A DNA stretch of 64,000 bases from Streptomyces sp. NWU339 (GCF_003143855.1 NZ_QFRK01000003.1:272809-336808); one strand, 5' to 3'. Shown: positions 33,223-42,962, counted from the first letter of the stretch. Made by a program: numbers and translations. The notes: generated from the letters alone by a model not told the origin.

Positions 33223-33993
33223 GTGAGCTACTCCGTGGGACAGGTCGCCGGTTTCGCCGGGGTCACGGTGCGTGCCCTGCACCACTACGACGGCATCGGC
33301 CTGCTCACCCCGAGCGAGCGCAACCGCGCGGGGCACCGGCGCTACAGCGACGCCGACCTCGACCGGCTGCAGCAGATCCTGTTCTACCGGGAGCTCGGCT
33401 TCCCGCTCGACGAGGTCGCCGCCCTGCTCGACGATCAGGCCACCGGAAAAGCAGACCCGCGCGCACACCTGCGCCGGCAGCACGACCTGCTGACCGCCCG
33501 GATCGAGAGGCTGCGGAAGATGGCGGCGGCCGTGGAGCACGCCATGGAGGCACGCGACATGGGCATCGATCTCACGCCCGAGGAGAAGTTCGAGGTGTTC
33601 GGGGACTTCGACCCGGACCAGTACGAGGACGAGGTGCGGGAGCGCTGGGGCGACACCGACGCCTACCGGCAGTCCCGGCAGCGGACCGCGTCCTACACCA
33701 AGGACGACTGGAAACGCGTCACCGAGGAGTTGAACGCCATCCATCTGCGCATGGCCGACCTGATGTCGGCCGGGGTGCCGGCCGACGCCGAGGAGGCGAT
33801 GGGCACGGCGGAGGAGCACCGGCGGTTCATCACGCGCGCGTACTACGACTGCGGGCACGAGATGCACACCTGTCTGGGCGAGATGTACGTCGCCGACCCG
33901 CGCTTCACCCGGACGTACGAGGACATCCGGCCCGGTCTGGCGGTCTACCTGCGCGACGCGATCGTCGCGAACGCGGCCCGGCACGGCGGCTGA
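33223..33993 (+). CDS. tipA: TipA thiopeptide-responsive MerR regulator
   Basis: 256 residues. A MerR helix-turn-helix (1-70), a coiled-coil linker, and a TipAS antibiotic-binding domain (113-256). C217 in HTCLGEMY corresponds to the cysteine that bonds thiopeptides covalently in S. lividans TipAL. GTG at 33223 follows AAGGGAGCGGA. An internal ATG at 33559, eight bases after GGAGG, gives MGIDLTPEEKFEVFG, the start of TipAS, so the small form (144 residues) is made from the same message. Its own promoter lies just upstream. Confidence 0.95.
   Translation: MSYSVGQVAGFAGVTVRALHHYDGIGLLTPSERNRAGHRRYSDADLDRLQQILFYRELGFPLDEVAALLDDQATGKADPRAHLRRQHDLLTARIERLRKMAAAVEHAMEARDMGIDLTPEEKFEVFGDFDPDQYEDEVRERWGDTDAYRQSRQRTASYTKDDWKRVTEELNAIHLRMADLMSAGVPADAEEAMGTAEEHRRFITRAYYDCGHEMHTCLGEMYVADPRFTRTYEDIRPGLAVYLRDAIVANAARHGG
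33559..33993 (+). CDS. tipA: TipAS, internal-start form of tipA
   Basis: In-frame internal product of 144 residues, starting at ATG 33559 with GGAGG at 33546-33550. In S. lividans this short form is made in excess and sequesters thiopeptide antibiotics. The binding site and start are visible here; expression is inferred from that precedent. Confidence 0.7.
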   Translation: MGIDLTPEEKFEVFGDFDPDQYEDEVRERWGDTDAYRQSRQRTASYTKDDWKRVTEELNAIHLRMADLMSAGVPADAEEAMGTAEEHRRFITRAYYDCGHEMHTCLGEMYVADPRFTRTYEDIRPGLAVYLRDAIVANAARHGG

Positions 33994-34053
33994 GCCCGTA
34001 CGAATGCGGAGCACCGTCCGCCCCTGCCGGGGTGCGGGCGGTGCACCGCGCGG

Positions 34054-34419
34054 TCACTCGCGGACGAGCACCACCGCGGTGCCGTACGCGCACACCTCGG
34101 TGCCCACGTCCGCCGCGTCCGTGACGTCGAAACGGAACGCCAGCACACCGTTGGCGCCCCGCGCGCGGGCCTGCTCGATCAGGCGCTCCATGGCCTGGTT
34201 GCGGGTCTGCACGAGCGTCTTGGTCAGCCCCTTGAGCTCGCCGCCGATCATCGACTTCAGGCCGGCGCCGATCTGGCTGCCGATGTGCCGGGACCTGACG
34301 GTCAGGCCGAAGACCTCACCGATGACCTCCTGCACCCGGTGCCCCGGCACGTCGTTCGTCGTGACCACCAGGACGTCGGGCCCGGGGCCCTGCCCACCGC
34401 CGTACTCTTCGATGCCCAT
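34054..34419 (-). CDS. YbjQ/UPF0145 family protein
   Basis: 121 residues, one YbjQ-type domain: VLVVTTNDVPGHRVQEVIGEV, later GANGVLAFRFDVTD and EVCAYGTAVVL. The family forms pentamers and is sometimes described as heavy-metal-binding, without a proven function. ATG at 34419 follows TGGGGGCC. It diverges from the DedA gene and follows tipA in convergent orientation. Confidence 0.85.
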   Translation of the reverse strand: MGIEEYGGGQGPGPDVLVVTTNDVPGHRVQEVIGEVFGLTVRSRHIGSQIGAGLKSMIGGELKGLTKTLVQTRNQAMERLIEQARARGANGVLAFRFDVTDAADVGTEVCAYGTAVVLVRE

Positions 34420-34556
34420 GGCCCCCAGCTTCGCCGGGGAGGAGGCACGGTGCAATCCTGGATACGCCCCGTGGAACCTGGGCCGGGACGACTGCGTTGA
34501 TAAGTTTTGGCAGCCAGCCTCGCCCGTCCCCCTCAAGCAGCAGGAGCCACAATCCC

Positions 34557-35528
34557 GTGACCACCCTTGCGCTCGGCCCCGAGTGGCTGAGCCCGGACTA
34601 TCTGATCGAGACCTTCAGCCTTCCCGGCATCCTGCTGATCGTCTTCGCCGAGTCCGGATTCTTCGCGTTCCTGCCCGGTGACTCCCTGCTGTTCACGGCG
34701 GGCCTCTTCGTGGCCGAGGGCAGCTACATCAGCCAGCCGCTGTGGCTGGTGTGCACGCTGATCGTGCTCGCCGCCGTCCTGGGCGACCAGGTCGGCTACA
34801 TGATCGGCAAGTTCTTCGGGCCGAAGCTCTTCAGCCGTCCCAACTCCAAGCTCTTCAAACAGGAGAACCTGGAGAAGGCCCACGAGTTCATGGAGAAGTA
34901 CGGCCCCAAGGCGATCGTCCTGGCCCGCTTCGTGCCGATCGTGCGCACCTTCGCTCCCATCACGGCCGGCGCCGGCCGCATGAAGTACCGCACGTTCCTC
35001 ACGTACAACGTCATCGGCGGCGTCGCCTGGGGCGTGGGCATCACGGTCGCCGGCTACTGGCTGGGCCAGATCTCCTTCATCAAGAACAACGTCGAGTCGA
35101 TCCTCATCCTGATCGTCTTCCTCTCGGTGGTCCCGATCATCGTCGAGTACCTGCGGGAACGCGGCAAGAAGAAGCGCGCCGCCGCGGAGGACCCGGCCGC
35201 CCCGCAGCACGACCAGTACGACCGGCAGACCCCGTACGCCCAGCCGCCGGTCATGGACGACGCCACGGCCCAGCTGCGTCGCATCACCCCGACCGGTCAG
35301 CCGCCGCAGCGACCCCAGCAGCCCCAGCAGCCCTACGGCAACCAGGGCTACCCGCAGCAGCAGAACCCGCAGCCCCAGCGCCCCCAGCCGCCGTACGGCA
35401 ACGGCCAGGGCGGCTACGACCCGTACTTCGACCAGCAGTACCCCCAGAGTCAGGGCCAGGGTCAGGGGCACCCCCAGGGCCACGGTCCGGACCACAACCA
35501 GCAGCAGCCCTACAACCGGGGCTACTGA
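34557..35528 (+). CDS. DedA-family membrane protein with Gln/Pro-rich tail
   Basis: 323 residues. The DedA/SNARE-associated domain (about 1-205) has FFAFLPGDSLLFTAG and FVPIVRTFAPITAGAGRM, including the arginine and proline pattern needed by DedA flippases, which recycle polyprenyl phosphate or phospholipids. The last 115 residues are low-complexity, rich in Gln, Pro, Gly and Tyr (QPQRPQPPYGNGQGGYDPY), and probably disordered in the cytoplasm; E. coli homologues lack this. The start is GTG at 34557, after CAGGAG. Confidence 0.88.
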   Translation: MTTLALGPEWLSPDYLIETFSLPGILLIVFAESGFFAFLPGDSLLFTAGLFVAEGSYISQPLWLVCTLIVLAAVLGDQVGYMIGKFFGPKLFSRPNSKLFKQENLEKAHEFMEKYGPKAIVLARFVPIVRTFAPITAGAGRMKYRTFLTYNVIGGVAWGVGITVAGYWLGQISFIKNNVESILILIVFLSVVPIIVEYLRERGKKKRAAAEDPAAPQHDQYDRQTPYAQPPVMDDATAQLRRITPTGQPPQRPQQPQQPYGNQGYPQQQNPQPQRPQPPYGNGQGGYDPYFDQQYPQSQGQGQGHPQGHGPDHNQQQPYNRGY

Positions 35529-35548
35529 GCCGCCCCGCCGAGCAGTAC

Positions 35549-35587
35549 CGCCGGATGCCCGGGTCCCGAGGACCCGGGCATCCGGCG
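35549..35587. terminator. Perfect 18-bp hairpin between convergent genes
   Basis: The arm at 35549-35566 is exactly complementary to 35570-35587, with loop CGA. It ends one base before the exporter stop codon and separates it from the DedA gene. Confidence 0.85.
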
Positions 35588-37282
35588 TCAGAAGCCGCGG
35601 GTCCGCTTCGCCGCCCTGCGCTTCTCGGCGGAGCCGATCCGCAGGAACAGCCGGGAGATCTCCGAACCGAGGTTCACCCCGATCGCGATGGCCAGCGCGA
35701 GCGCCACCGCTTTCGAGAGGGACACCAGCCCCGCGTCCACCTTGTTCTGAGCGATCGCCAGCAGACCGAAGTACGTGGCGGAACCGGGCAGCAGGGGCCC
35801 GATGGCCGCCGTGGTGTAGGGCAGCGCCGAAGCGAACTGGTACCGGGCCATCAACTGCCCGAACAGCCCCACGAGCCCCGCCGCCACGGCCGTGGAGGCC
35901 ACCGGTGAGATGTCGCCCACGTAGTACATCGCGCCGTACACCACCCAGGCGACCCCGCCGTTGAGGGTGACCATCAGCACCGTGGACCGCTCCTGCTGGA
36001 GCAGCACCGCGAAGGCCAGCGACAGCCCGAGCGACGCGGCGATCTGCCACAGCGGCCGCTCGGTGAGGACGAGTGCCGCGTCGGGGCTCAGCTGGGCGCC
36101 CAGCTGAACCCCGAAGTAGAGCACCACCAGCACGCCGGTCACGATGCCCACGAAGAAGTACAGGACCTCCAGGAGCCGCGCGGAGGCGGTGATGTAGAAG
36201 CCGGTCAGACCGTCCTGCACACCCGCCACGAGGGCCCGTCCGGGCAGCAGGGCGAACAGCCCACCCGTGATCACCGCCGAGGCCCTCACGTCCGCGTGGG
36301 CCAGGGTCAGCGCGACACCCATCGCGGCCGGCGGCATCGCGGCCGCCGTGAACTGGTAGAACTCCGGCAGCCCGCGCTCGGCGAACAGCCAGGCCAGCCG
36401 GTCGCCGAGCATCGCGCCGACCGCGGCGGCGACGAACACCAGGAACCCACCGCCCACCAGCATCGAGGCCGAGCCCGCCAGCAGCCCGCTCGCCGCGTTC
36501 AGCACCCAGACGGGGTAGGGGTGCCGGTTGCGGCGTATCTCCGCGAGGCGCCGGTAGGCCTCCTCCAGGGAGATGTGCGTCTCGTCGTCACTGAGGTCGT
36601 CCACCAGCTGGTACACGGCCGCGAGGCGGGTGTAGTCGGTGCCGCGACGGCGCACCGTGCGCGACGCGGTCACCGGGTCCTCCACCAGGGACGGCTGATG
36701 GGAGATCGACAGCAGGGTGAAGGTGACGGTCGGTTCGCAGCGGTCCAGGCCGTAGGAGCGGCAGACGGCGAACATCGCCGCCTCCACGTCCTCCGCGCCC
36801 TCGCCGCCCGCCAGCAGCAACTCCCCGATACGCAGCGTCAGGTCGAGTACGCGCGGCACGGCCGGCCCCGTGTCGTCGTGCCGCTGCACCTGCTCCGGTG
36901 CCGGCCGCTCGGTCACCGGCATGCGCAGCATCGTGCGCATCCGGTCCTGCCAGGGCACGTCCCGGTGCAGGGCGAAGGGCGGCATCCCGCTGGGCGGGGT
37001 GAACGCCGCCCGCCCCTGCTGGGCGCTGTACGTGCTCGGCGGGTTGAACGCCGACCCCTCCACCTCGGTCGGCTGCGGGGCGGTTTCCAGCCCTTCCGGG
37101 AGGGCGAACTCGGAGGTCGTCTCGGCCTCCGTGCCGACCGGGGAGAACTCCAGTCCCTCCGGAACGGCGAACTCCGACGTCGCCGCCGACTCCGTGTCGG
37201 CCGGAGCCGCCAGCCCGGCGGGAGCGCTGAAGGCACTCCTCGCCTCGTCCGACTGCGGCTTGCGCTCCTCCGTGTCCCTCAC
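35588..37282 (-). CDS. ThrE-type threonine/serine exporter
   Basis: 564 residues. The N-terminal 130 are hydrophilic and repeat TSEFA(V/L)PEGLE twice. Then a DUF1212 domain (about 150-390: LLAGGEGAEDVEAAMFAVCRSYGLD, the active-site-like segment of ThrE) and a DUF3815 domain (about 410-560), with ten membrane segments in total. Such proteins export threonine and serine in Corynebacterium. Substrate here is inferred. GTG at 37282 follows GGGAG by ten bases; the upstream ATG at 37363 lacks support. It ends in the hairpin shared with the DedA gene. Confidence 0.85.
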   Translation of the reverse strand: MRDTEERKPQSDEARSAFSAPAGLAAPADTESAATSEFAVPEGLEFSPVGTEAETTSEFALPEGLETAPQPTEVEGSAFNPPSTYSAQQGRAAFTPPSGMPPFALHRDVPWQDRMRTMLRMPVTERPAPEQVQRHDDTGPAVPRVLDLTLRIGELLLAGGEGAEDVEAAMFAVCRSYGLDRCEPTVTFTLLSISHQPSLVEDPVTASRTVRRRGTDYTRLAAVYQLVDDLSDDETHISLEEAYRRLAEIRRNRHPYPVWVLNAASGLLAGSASMLVGGGFLVFVAAAVGAMLGDRLAWLFAERGLPEFYQFTAAAMPPAAMGVALTLAHADVRASAVITGGLFALLPGRALVAGVQDGLTGFYITASARLLEVLYFFVGIVTGVLVVLYFGVQLGAQLSPDAALVLTERPLWQIAASLGLSLAFAVLLQQERSTVLMVTLNGGVAWVVYGAMYYVGDISPVASTAVAAGLVGLFGQLMARYQFASALPYTTAAIGPLLPGSATYFGLLAIAQNKVDAGLVSLSKAVALALAIAIGVNLGSEISRLFLRIGSAEKRRAAKRTRGF

Positions 37283-37380
37283 CTGCGCTGTGCTCCCTGT
37301 ACGACGCCGTCCGTGGGCCTTGCCTCCCCGTCGGGGCCCGGTGCACATACCCACATACCCCAAAGGCCAGTATGCGCACG

Positions 37381-37430
37381 GAGACGCGCGACGGGGCGCA
37401 CGCGTCCGCGTGCGCCCCGTCGCGCGTCTC
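37381..37430. terminator. Perfect 24-bp hairpin after ppa
   Basis: The arm at 37381-37404 is exactly complementary to 37407-37430, leaving only TC between them. It starts 12 bases past the ppa stop on the minus strand. It is one of the longest perfect stems in the window. Confidence 0.85.
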
Positions 37431-37442
37431 GTGGGAACGGGC

Positions 37443-37934
37443 TCAGTGGCCGCCCTGCTCCTTGAAGCGCTTGTAGGACCGCTCGATCTCGATCTCGGCG
37501 TCGGTCCGGCCGACCCAGTTGGCGCCCTCCACCGACTTGCCCGGCTCCAGGTCCTTGTAGACCTCGAAGAAGTGCTGGATCTCCAGACGGTCGAACTCCG
37601 ACACGTGGTGGATGTCGCGCAGGTGCTCCACGCGCGGGTCCGTCGACGGGACGCACAGCAGCTTGTCGTCGCCGCCGGCCTCGTCGGTCATCCGGAACAT
37701 ACCGATCGCGCGGCAGCGGATCAGGCAGCCGGGGAACGTCGGTTCGTCGAGAATGACCAGCGCGTCCAGCGGGTCGCCGTCCTCGCCGAGGGTGTTCTCG
37801 ACGAAGCCGTAGTCGGTCGGGTAGGCGGTCGAGGTGAAGAGGCGACGGTCCAGGCGGATCCGACCCGTCTCGTGGTCCACCTCGTACTTGTTCCGCGAAC
37901 CCTTCGGGATCTCGATCGTGACGTCGAACTCCAC
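37443..37934 (-). CDS. ppa: Soluble inorganic pyrophosphatase
   Basis: 163 residues, family I. It hydrolyses pyrophosphate to phosphate in the cytoplasm. The motif GDPLDALVI holds the metal-binding aspartates; [12 protein letters not shown] and [18 protein letters not shown] line the active site. GTG at 37934 has GGAGGAG six bases upstream and gives the usual length; the ATG at 37958 overlaps this binding site and is less likely. It diverges from the carboxypeptidase gene at 38020. Confidence 0.95.
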   Translation of the reverse strand: MEFDVTIEIPKGSRNKYEVDHETGRIRLDRRLFTSTAYPTDYGFVENTLGEDGDPLDALVILDEPTFPGCLIRCRAIGMFRMTDEAGGDDKLLCVPSTDPRVEHLRDIHHVSEFDRLEIQHFFEVYKDLEPGKSVEGANWVGRTDAEIEIERSYKRFKEQGGH

Positions 37935-38019
37935 CGGTGGCTCCTCCATGATCAGCACATAGTTCTGGTGGTTAAGTGTCCCTCACGCAGGTGTGTGATC
38001 GCGAAAGGGGCTGGTGGTC

Positions 38020-39624
38020 GTGCCAGAGCTGAGGCCTTGGCGGGCCGCGAGACCGCATGTCGTGCGGGTCGCGGACGCCGTACGACCGCGTCTCGCACGG
38101 GCCGCGGCGACCGTACGGCCGCGCCTGGCGCGTGTCGCCGCGGCCGCCGGACCACGGATCGCGCGGCCGGTGGCCCGGCCGGGCACCTGGTCGAAGACCT
38201 GGCGGTTCACCGTGGTCGCGGCCGCCACCGGGATGGCACTGGCCGCCGGTGCGGTGACCGCCGCGGGTCCCTGGGACCCCACAGGTCAGCGTACGGCCGA
38301 GCGGGACCGGGCCGTGGCCATGGAGACCGCGCGTGGCACAGATCACGGCGGCACCCGCGGCAACGCCGGCACGCCGCCCCGTGGCCCCCGGGCGGCTCCC
38401 AGCGCCCCCTCCGTGCTCACCGGTCTCGGCGACGGCGCCACCACCGTGCGGTCGGCGCCCGGCGGCAAGGCCCTCGCCGGCACCCTCACCCCGCTGCTGA
38501 AGGCCCCGGAGCTCGGCCGCCACTCCGCCGCCGTGGTCGACGTGTCCACCGGCAGAAAGCTGTACGCCCACGGCTCCGGCGACGCGCTCACCCCCGCCTC
38601 CACCACGAAGATCGTCACCGCCGCGGCTGTACTCACCACCCTGGGCCCCGACCACCGCCTGACCACCCGCACCACCTTCGAACCCGACACGAAAGAGGTC
38701 ATCCTCGTCGGCGGCGGCGACCCCACCCTCACCGCCCGGAAGAAGAACGACACGGGCTCGGCGAGCCTGCGCGACCTCGCCGAGCGGACCGCCGCCGCCC
38801 TGGCCGAACGCGGCGTACGCGAGGTGACCCTGTCCTACGACACCACCCTCTACGCGGGCGGCGACAGGCACCCGATCGGGGTCAACCCCAACCTCGCCGC
38901 CGTCGTCCCCCTGATGGCCGACGAGGCCCGTGCCGACGACTCCGACAGCGGCCCCGCGGACCGCGTCGCCGACCCCGCGGCCGACGCCGCGCGGAAGTTC
39001 GGCGAGTTCCTGAAGGAACGCGGCATCAAGGCCACGCCGCCCGGCCCGTCGAAGTCCACGACCCGCGCCGGCACCCTCGCCACGGTGTCCTCGCCCCCGC
39101 TCGCCGCCCTGGTCGAACGGATGCTCACCAACAGCGACAACGACCTCGCCGAGGCCCTCGCCCGCCAGACCGCGATCGCGACCGGCGAACGCGCCGACTT
39201 CGCGGGCGCCGCCGCCGCCCTCCGCACCCAGCTCGAGAAGCTCCGGGTCCCCCTGGAAGGGGCCGTGCTCAAGGACGGCAGCGGACTCAGCCGCGACAAC
39301 CGGCTCACCGTCGACCTCCTCACCGCGCTGCTGGTGAAGTCCGGCGACCCCGCCCATCCCGAGCTGCGGTCCGTCCTCACCGGCCTGCCCGTCGCGGGCT
39401 TCACCGGCACCCTCACCGGCCGCTACGCCGACGGCGCGGCCGGCCTCGTCCGCGCCAAGACGGGCACCCTCACCGGCGTCAACGCCCTGGCGGGCACCGT
39501 CGTCGACAAAGAGGACCGACTGCTCGCCTTCGCCTTCCTGGCGACCGGCACCAGCAGCCCCACGGCGGCCCAGACGGCCCTGGACAAGGCGGCCACGGCC
39601 CTGGCGGCGTGCGGCTGCCGGTGA
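38020..39624 (+). CDS. dacB: D-alanyl-D-alanine carboxypeptidase (PBP4/DacB type)
   Basis: 534 residues, peptidase family S13. It trims or cleaves peptidoglycan cross-bridges outside the membrane. The nucleophile is S194 in PASTTKIVT (SxxK); the SxN motif is in MLTNSDNDLAEAL and the KTG motif in RAKTGTLTG. One membrane anchor (about 60-80: FTVVAAATGMALAAGAV) follows a long, arginine-rich cytoplasmic start with imperfect VRPRLARAAA repeats. GTG at 38020 lies nine bases after AAAGGGG; GTG at 38014 is close. A hairpin follows the stop. Confidence 0.93.
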   Translation: MPELRPWRAARPHVVRVADAVRPRLARAAATVRPRLARVAAAAGPRIARPVARPGTWSKTWRFTVVAAATGMALAAGAVTAAGPWDPTGQRTAERDRAVAMETARGTDHGGTRGNAGTPPRGPRAAPSAPSVLTGLGDGATTVRSAPGGKALAGTLTPLLKAPELGRHSAAVVDVSTGRKLYAHGSGDALTPASTTKIVTAAAVLTTLGPDHRLTTRTTFEPDTKEVILVGGGDPTLTARKKNDTGSASLRDLAERTAAALAERGVREVTLSYDTTLYAGGDRHPIGVNPNLAAVVPLMADEARADDSDSGPADRVADPAADAARKFGEFLKERGIKATPPGPSKSTTRAGTLATVSSPPLAALVERMLTNSDNDLAEALARQTAIATGERADFAGAAAALRTQLEKLRVPLEGAVLKDGSGLSRDNRLTVDLLTALLVKSGDPAHPELRSVLTGLPVAGFTGTLTGRYADGAAGLVRAKTGTLTGVNALAGTVVDKEDRLLAFAFLATGTSSPTAAQTALDKAATALAACGCR

Positions 39625-39628
39625 CCCG

Positions 39629-39653
39629 CGGGGCGGCCGGAACGGCCGCCCCG
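39629..39653. terminator. 10-bp hairpin after dacB
   Basis: CGGGGCGGCC (39629-39638) pairs with GGCCGCCCCG (39644-39653), with loop GGAAC. It starts four bases past the stop. Confidence 0.7.
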
Positions 39654-39694
39654 TCGCCCTGCCCCGCACCGCCGTACTCACGTACCGTTGCAAC

Positions 39695-40852
39695 ATGACG
39701 AGTTTCGGTGGTGCTGCCTCTTCCGGGATGGTCGACTGGGATCTCGCGGTCGCGACCGCGACCCGGCTCATGCGGCCGGGCCCCGATGTGAGCCGGGACG
39801 ACGCCAGGGCCGTCGTCTCGGAACTGCGCCGGCACGCGAAGACGTCCGAGGAACACGTCCGGGGCTTCACCCGGCTGGGCACCGAGGAGATCCACGACAC
39901 CCCGGTCCTCGTCGTCGACCGCCCGGGCTGGGTGCGGGCCAACGTCGCCGGTTTCCGCGAACTCCTCAAACCGCTGCTCGACAAGATGCAGGAGCGGCGT
40001 GGCAGTTCCCCCGGAGGGGCGCTCCTGGGCACCGTCGGCGGCAAGGTCACCGGCGTCGAACTGGGCATGCTGCTGTCCTTCCTGGCCTCACGCGTCCTCG
40101 GCCAGTACGAGACCTTCGCCCCCGCCACCCGCGACCTGCCGGCCGGTGGCCCCGCCGACGCCCCGAACGGCGGCGGCCGGCTGCTGCTCGTAGCCCCCAA
40201 CATCGTCCACGTCGAACGCGAGCTCGACGTGCACCCGCACGACTTCCGGCTGTGGGTGTGCCTGCACGAGGAGACGCACCGCACCCAGTTCTCCGCCGTG
40301 CCCTGGCTGCGCGACCATCTCGAGGGCGAGATCCAGTCGTTCCTGGCGGAGACCGACGTCGACCCGATGACCGTTCTGGAGCGCGTCCGCCAGGCCGTCC
40401 AGTCCTTCGCCGGCGGCCGGCCCGAGGGCGAGGAGGGCGAGGCGGCCGACGAGGGACGCTCCCTGGTCGAACTCGTGCAGACCCCCGCCCAGCGGGAGAT
40501 CCTCGGCCGCCTCACGGCGGTGATGTCCCTGCTGGAGGGGCACGCCGACTTCGTGATGGACGGCGTCGGCCCCGAGGTCGTGCCGAGCGTCGCCGAGATC
40601 CGCGAGAAGTTCCAGCAGCGCCGCGCGAAGGGCGCCTCCCGCCTGGACCTGGCGCTGCGCAAACTGCTCGGCCTGGACGCCAAACTCCGCCAGTACCGCG
40701 ACGGCGAACGTTTCGTCCGCGCGGTCGTCGACGAGGTCGGCATGGACGGCTTCAACCGGGTGTGGACCTCGCCCAACACCCTCCCCACCAAGGCGGAGAT
40801 CGCCAAACCAGCGGAATGGATCACGCGTGTGCACCGCAAGCCCGAGTCCTGA
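39695..40852 (+). CDS. DUF2342-type zinc metalloprotease-like protein
   Basis: 385 residues. H191-E192-E-T-H195 in CLHEETHRTQF is a zinc-binding HExxH motif. Later LLEGHADFVMD can provide the third ligand. The family (DUF2342, once called F420-biosynthesis associated) is widespread in actinobacteria, with no proven substrate. The ATG follows TACCGT (39683-39688) by six bases, suggesting a leaderless message. It precedes tilS on the same strand across a 240-base gap with repeats. Confidence 0.88.
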   Translation: MTSFGGAASSGMVDWDLAVATATRLMRPGPDVSRDDARAVVSELRRHAKTSEEHVRGFTRLGTEEIHDTPVLVVDRPGWVRANVAGFRELLKPLLDKMQERRGSSPGGALLGTVGGKVTGVELGMLLSFLASRVLGQYETFAPATRDLPAGGPADAPNGGGRLLLVAPNIVHVERELDVHPHDFRLWVCLHEETHRTQFSAVPWLRDHLEGEIQSFLAETDVDPMTVLERVRQAVQSFAGGRPEGEEGEAADEGRSLVELVQTPAQREILGRLTAVMSLLEGHADFVMDGVGPEVVPSVAEIREKFQQRRAKGASRLDLALRKLLGLDAKLRQYRDGERFVRAVVDEVGMDGFNRVWTSPNTLPTKAEIAKPAEWITRVHRKPES

Positions 40853-40911
40853 ACCCGGCGCGCGCCCAGCGTGAACCCGGCGCGCGTCCGGCACCGTGAA
40901 GTCGGTGCGCG
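40850..40911. repeat. Three imperfect 15-bp repeats before tilS
   Basis: TGAACCCGGCGCGCG occurs exactly at 40850-40864 and 40872-40886; TGAAGTCGGTGCGCG follows at 40897-40911. The first overlaps the stop of the metalloprotease gene. The rest of the gap to 41094 shows no gene. Confidence 0.7.
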
Positions 40912-41094
40912 TCCATCATGAAGCCGATCCGGCCGACGGCAGGCGGATGACCCTGTAATCACCCGTCCGAGGGACCGTGAGCGAAGAGTAGGCGTGCAAT
41001 GCTCGGGTAATGGCCCGGCTCTGTCACCATTTACACACTCTGAGTGACCGACTCGAGCCCACGCCCCCTGACAACTTCATGAAGGGAACCGGAC

Positions 41095-42153
41095 ATGGGT
41101 CCCCATCCTGCGGTCGCGGCGATACGCCTGGCAGTCCGCCGCGTACTCCACGACATCCTCGACGAACACAGCCGAATCCCCGACGAAGCCGGCCGCACCC
41201 CCGGCCGGTCCCCGCACGACCCCCCGCACGACCGAGAGGCGTCCCCCCTCGTGCTCGTGGCCTGCTCCGGCGGCGCCGACTCCATGGCCCTCGCCTCCGC
41301 CCTCGCCTTCGAGGCCCCACGGCTGGGCCTGCGGGCCGGCGGCGTCACCGTCGACCACGGCCTCCAGGCCGACTCCGATCTGCGCGCCGCCGAAGTGGTC
41401 CTGCGCCTGCGCGAACTGGGCCTCGCACCCGTGGAGTCCGTCGCCGTCAGCGTCGGCCGCGAGGGCGGCCCCGAGGCCGCCGCCCGCGACGCCCGCTACG
41501 CCGCCCTCGACGCCGCGGCCGAACGACACGGGGCCGCCGCCGTCCTGCTCGGACACACCCGCGACGACCAGGCGGAAACCGTCCTGCTGGGCCTCGCCCG
41601 CGGCTCCGGCATCCGCTCCCTGTCCGGAATGGCCGCGGTCTCGGGGGCCGCGGGCCGTTACCGCAGGCCGTTCCTCCGGCTCGACCGGCAGACGGCCCGC
41701 AAGGCCTGCCTGGTCCAGTCCCTCCCCGTCTGGGACGACCCGCACAACACCGACCCCACCTACACCCGTTCCCGGCTGCGCCACGAGGGCCTGCCCGCCC
41801 TGGAGAAGGCGCTCGGCAAGGGCGTCGTCGAGGCGCTCGCCCGGACGGCCCAGCTCTCCCGCGACGACGCCGACGCCCTCGACGCCTGGGCCGGCCGGGC
41901 CGAGGCCGGCGTCCGCGACGCGGACGGCCGCCTGGAGTGCGCCGGGCTCCACGCCCTTCCGCCCGCCGTGCGCCGCCGTGTGCTGCGCCGCGCCGCCATC
42001 GACGCGGGAGCCCCGGCCGGTTCGCTGTTCGCCCGGCACATCGAGGAGGTCGACCGGCTGATCACCGGCTGGCGCGGCCAGGGGGCCATCAATCTGCCCG
42101 GTCGGGTCGTCGCCCGTCGCCAGGGTGGCAGACTGGTGATTCGGCAAGGCTGA
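41095..42153 (+). CDS. tilS: tRNA(Ile)-lysidine synthetase
   Basis: 352 residues. It adds lysine to C34 of the tRNA-Ile that reads AUA codons, an essential step. The PP-loop ATP motif is [11 protein letters not shown] (about residues 57-67); [13 protein letters not shown] and [21 protein letters not shown] are the family's other motifs. The C-terminal part is short, as in other actinobacteria. ATG at 41095 follows GAAGGGA. hpt follows after 61 bases, and then ftsH, a common order in Gram-positive bacteria. Confidence 0.95.
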   Translation: MGPHPAVAAIRLAVRRVLHDILDEHSRIPDEAGRTPGRSPHDPPHDREASPLVLVACSGGADSMALASALAFEAPRLGLRAGGVTVDHGLQADSDLRAAEVVLRLRELGLAPVESVAVSVGREGGPEAAARDARYAALDAAAERHGAAAVLLGHTRDDQAETVLLGLARGSGIRSLSGMAAVSGAAGRYRRPFLRLDRQTARKACLVQSLPVWDDPHNTDPTYTRSRLRHEGLPALEKALGKGVVEALARTAQLSRDDADALDAWAGRAEAGVRDADGRLECAGLHALPPAVRRRVLRRAAIDAGAPAGSLFARHIEEVDRLITGWRGQGAINLPGRVVARRQGGRLVIRQG

Positions 42154-42214
42154 AAAGCGTGCCCTCGGCAGCGCCGCGGAGGGTACGGGACAGCCGCTGG
42201 GACGACCGAAAGTG

Positions 42215-42775
42215 ATGCGGGTGGACGCGAAAGACATGGGTGCCGACCTCGAGAAGGTGCTCATCAACAAGGAAGAGATCGACGCCAAGCTGGCTGAGCT
42301 GGCCGCGAAGATCGACGCGGAGTACGCGGGCAAGGAACTGCTGATCGTCGGAGTCCTCAAGGGCGCCGTGATGGTCATGGCCGACCTCGCCCGAGCGCTG
42401 TCCACCCCCGTCACCATGGACTGGATGGCCGTATCCTCGTACGGGGCGGGCACCCAGTCCTCCGGTGTGGTGCGGATCCTCAAGGATCTCGACACCGACA
42501 TCAAGGGCAAGCACGTCCTGATCGTCGAGGACATCATCGACTCCGGTCTGACCCTGTCGTGGCTGATCTCGAACCTCGGCTCGCGCGAGCCCGCCTCCCT
42601 CAAGGTGTGCACACTGCTGCGCAAGCCCGAGGCCGCCAAGGTCAACATCGATGTGGAATGGGTCGGTTTCGACATTCCCAACGAGTTCGTCGTCGGATAT
42701 GGCCTCGACTACGCCGAGAAGTACCGCAACCTCCCGTTCGTCGGTACGCTCGCGCCTCACGTCTACGGCGGCTGA
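42215..42775 (+). CDS. hpt: Hypoxanthine phosphoribosyltransferase
   Basis: 186 residues. It salvages hypoxanthine (and usually guanine) with PRPP to give nucleotides. The PRPP motif [14 protein letters not shown] and the flexible-loop SSYG segment are present, and [20 protein letters not shown] forms the base pocket. ATG at 42215 is chosen; GTG at 42212 directly before it is possible. It sits between tilS and ftsH on the same strand. Confidence 0.95.
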   Translation: MRVDAKDMGADLEKVLINKEEIDAKLAELAAKIDAEYAGKELLIVGVLKGAVMVMADLARALSTPVTMDWMAVSSYGAGTQSSGVVRILKDLDTDIKGKHVLIVEDIIDSGLTLSWLISNLGSREPASLKVCTLLRKPEAAKVNIDVEWVGFDIPNEFVVGYGLDYAEKYRNLPFVGTLAPHVYGG

Positions 42776-42962
42776 GTCACCCGGCCCGGAGCGCCGTATG
42801 TGATCGGGAACCCCGGCGGGTCCCGCTCCGTTGGAGCATGCGTGGACGCGATTGCCAGCAGTCCCACGCAGCTTCGGCGGGCGATGCTGGGGTACCGTCC
42901 GAAGAACAGTCTTTATCAAACTCACTATGGCAGGAGGGACGGGGCGGCACCGCTCCGTATGG

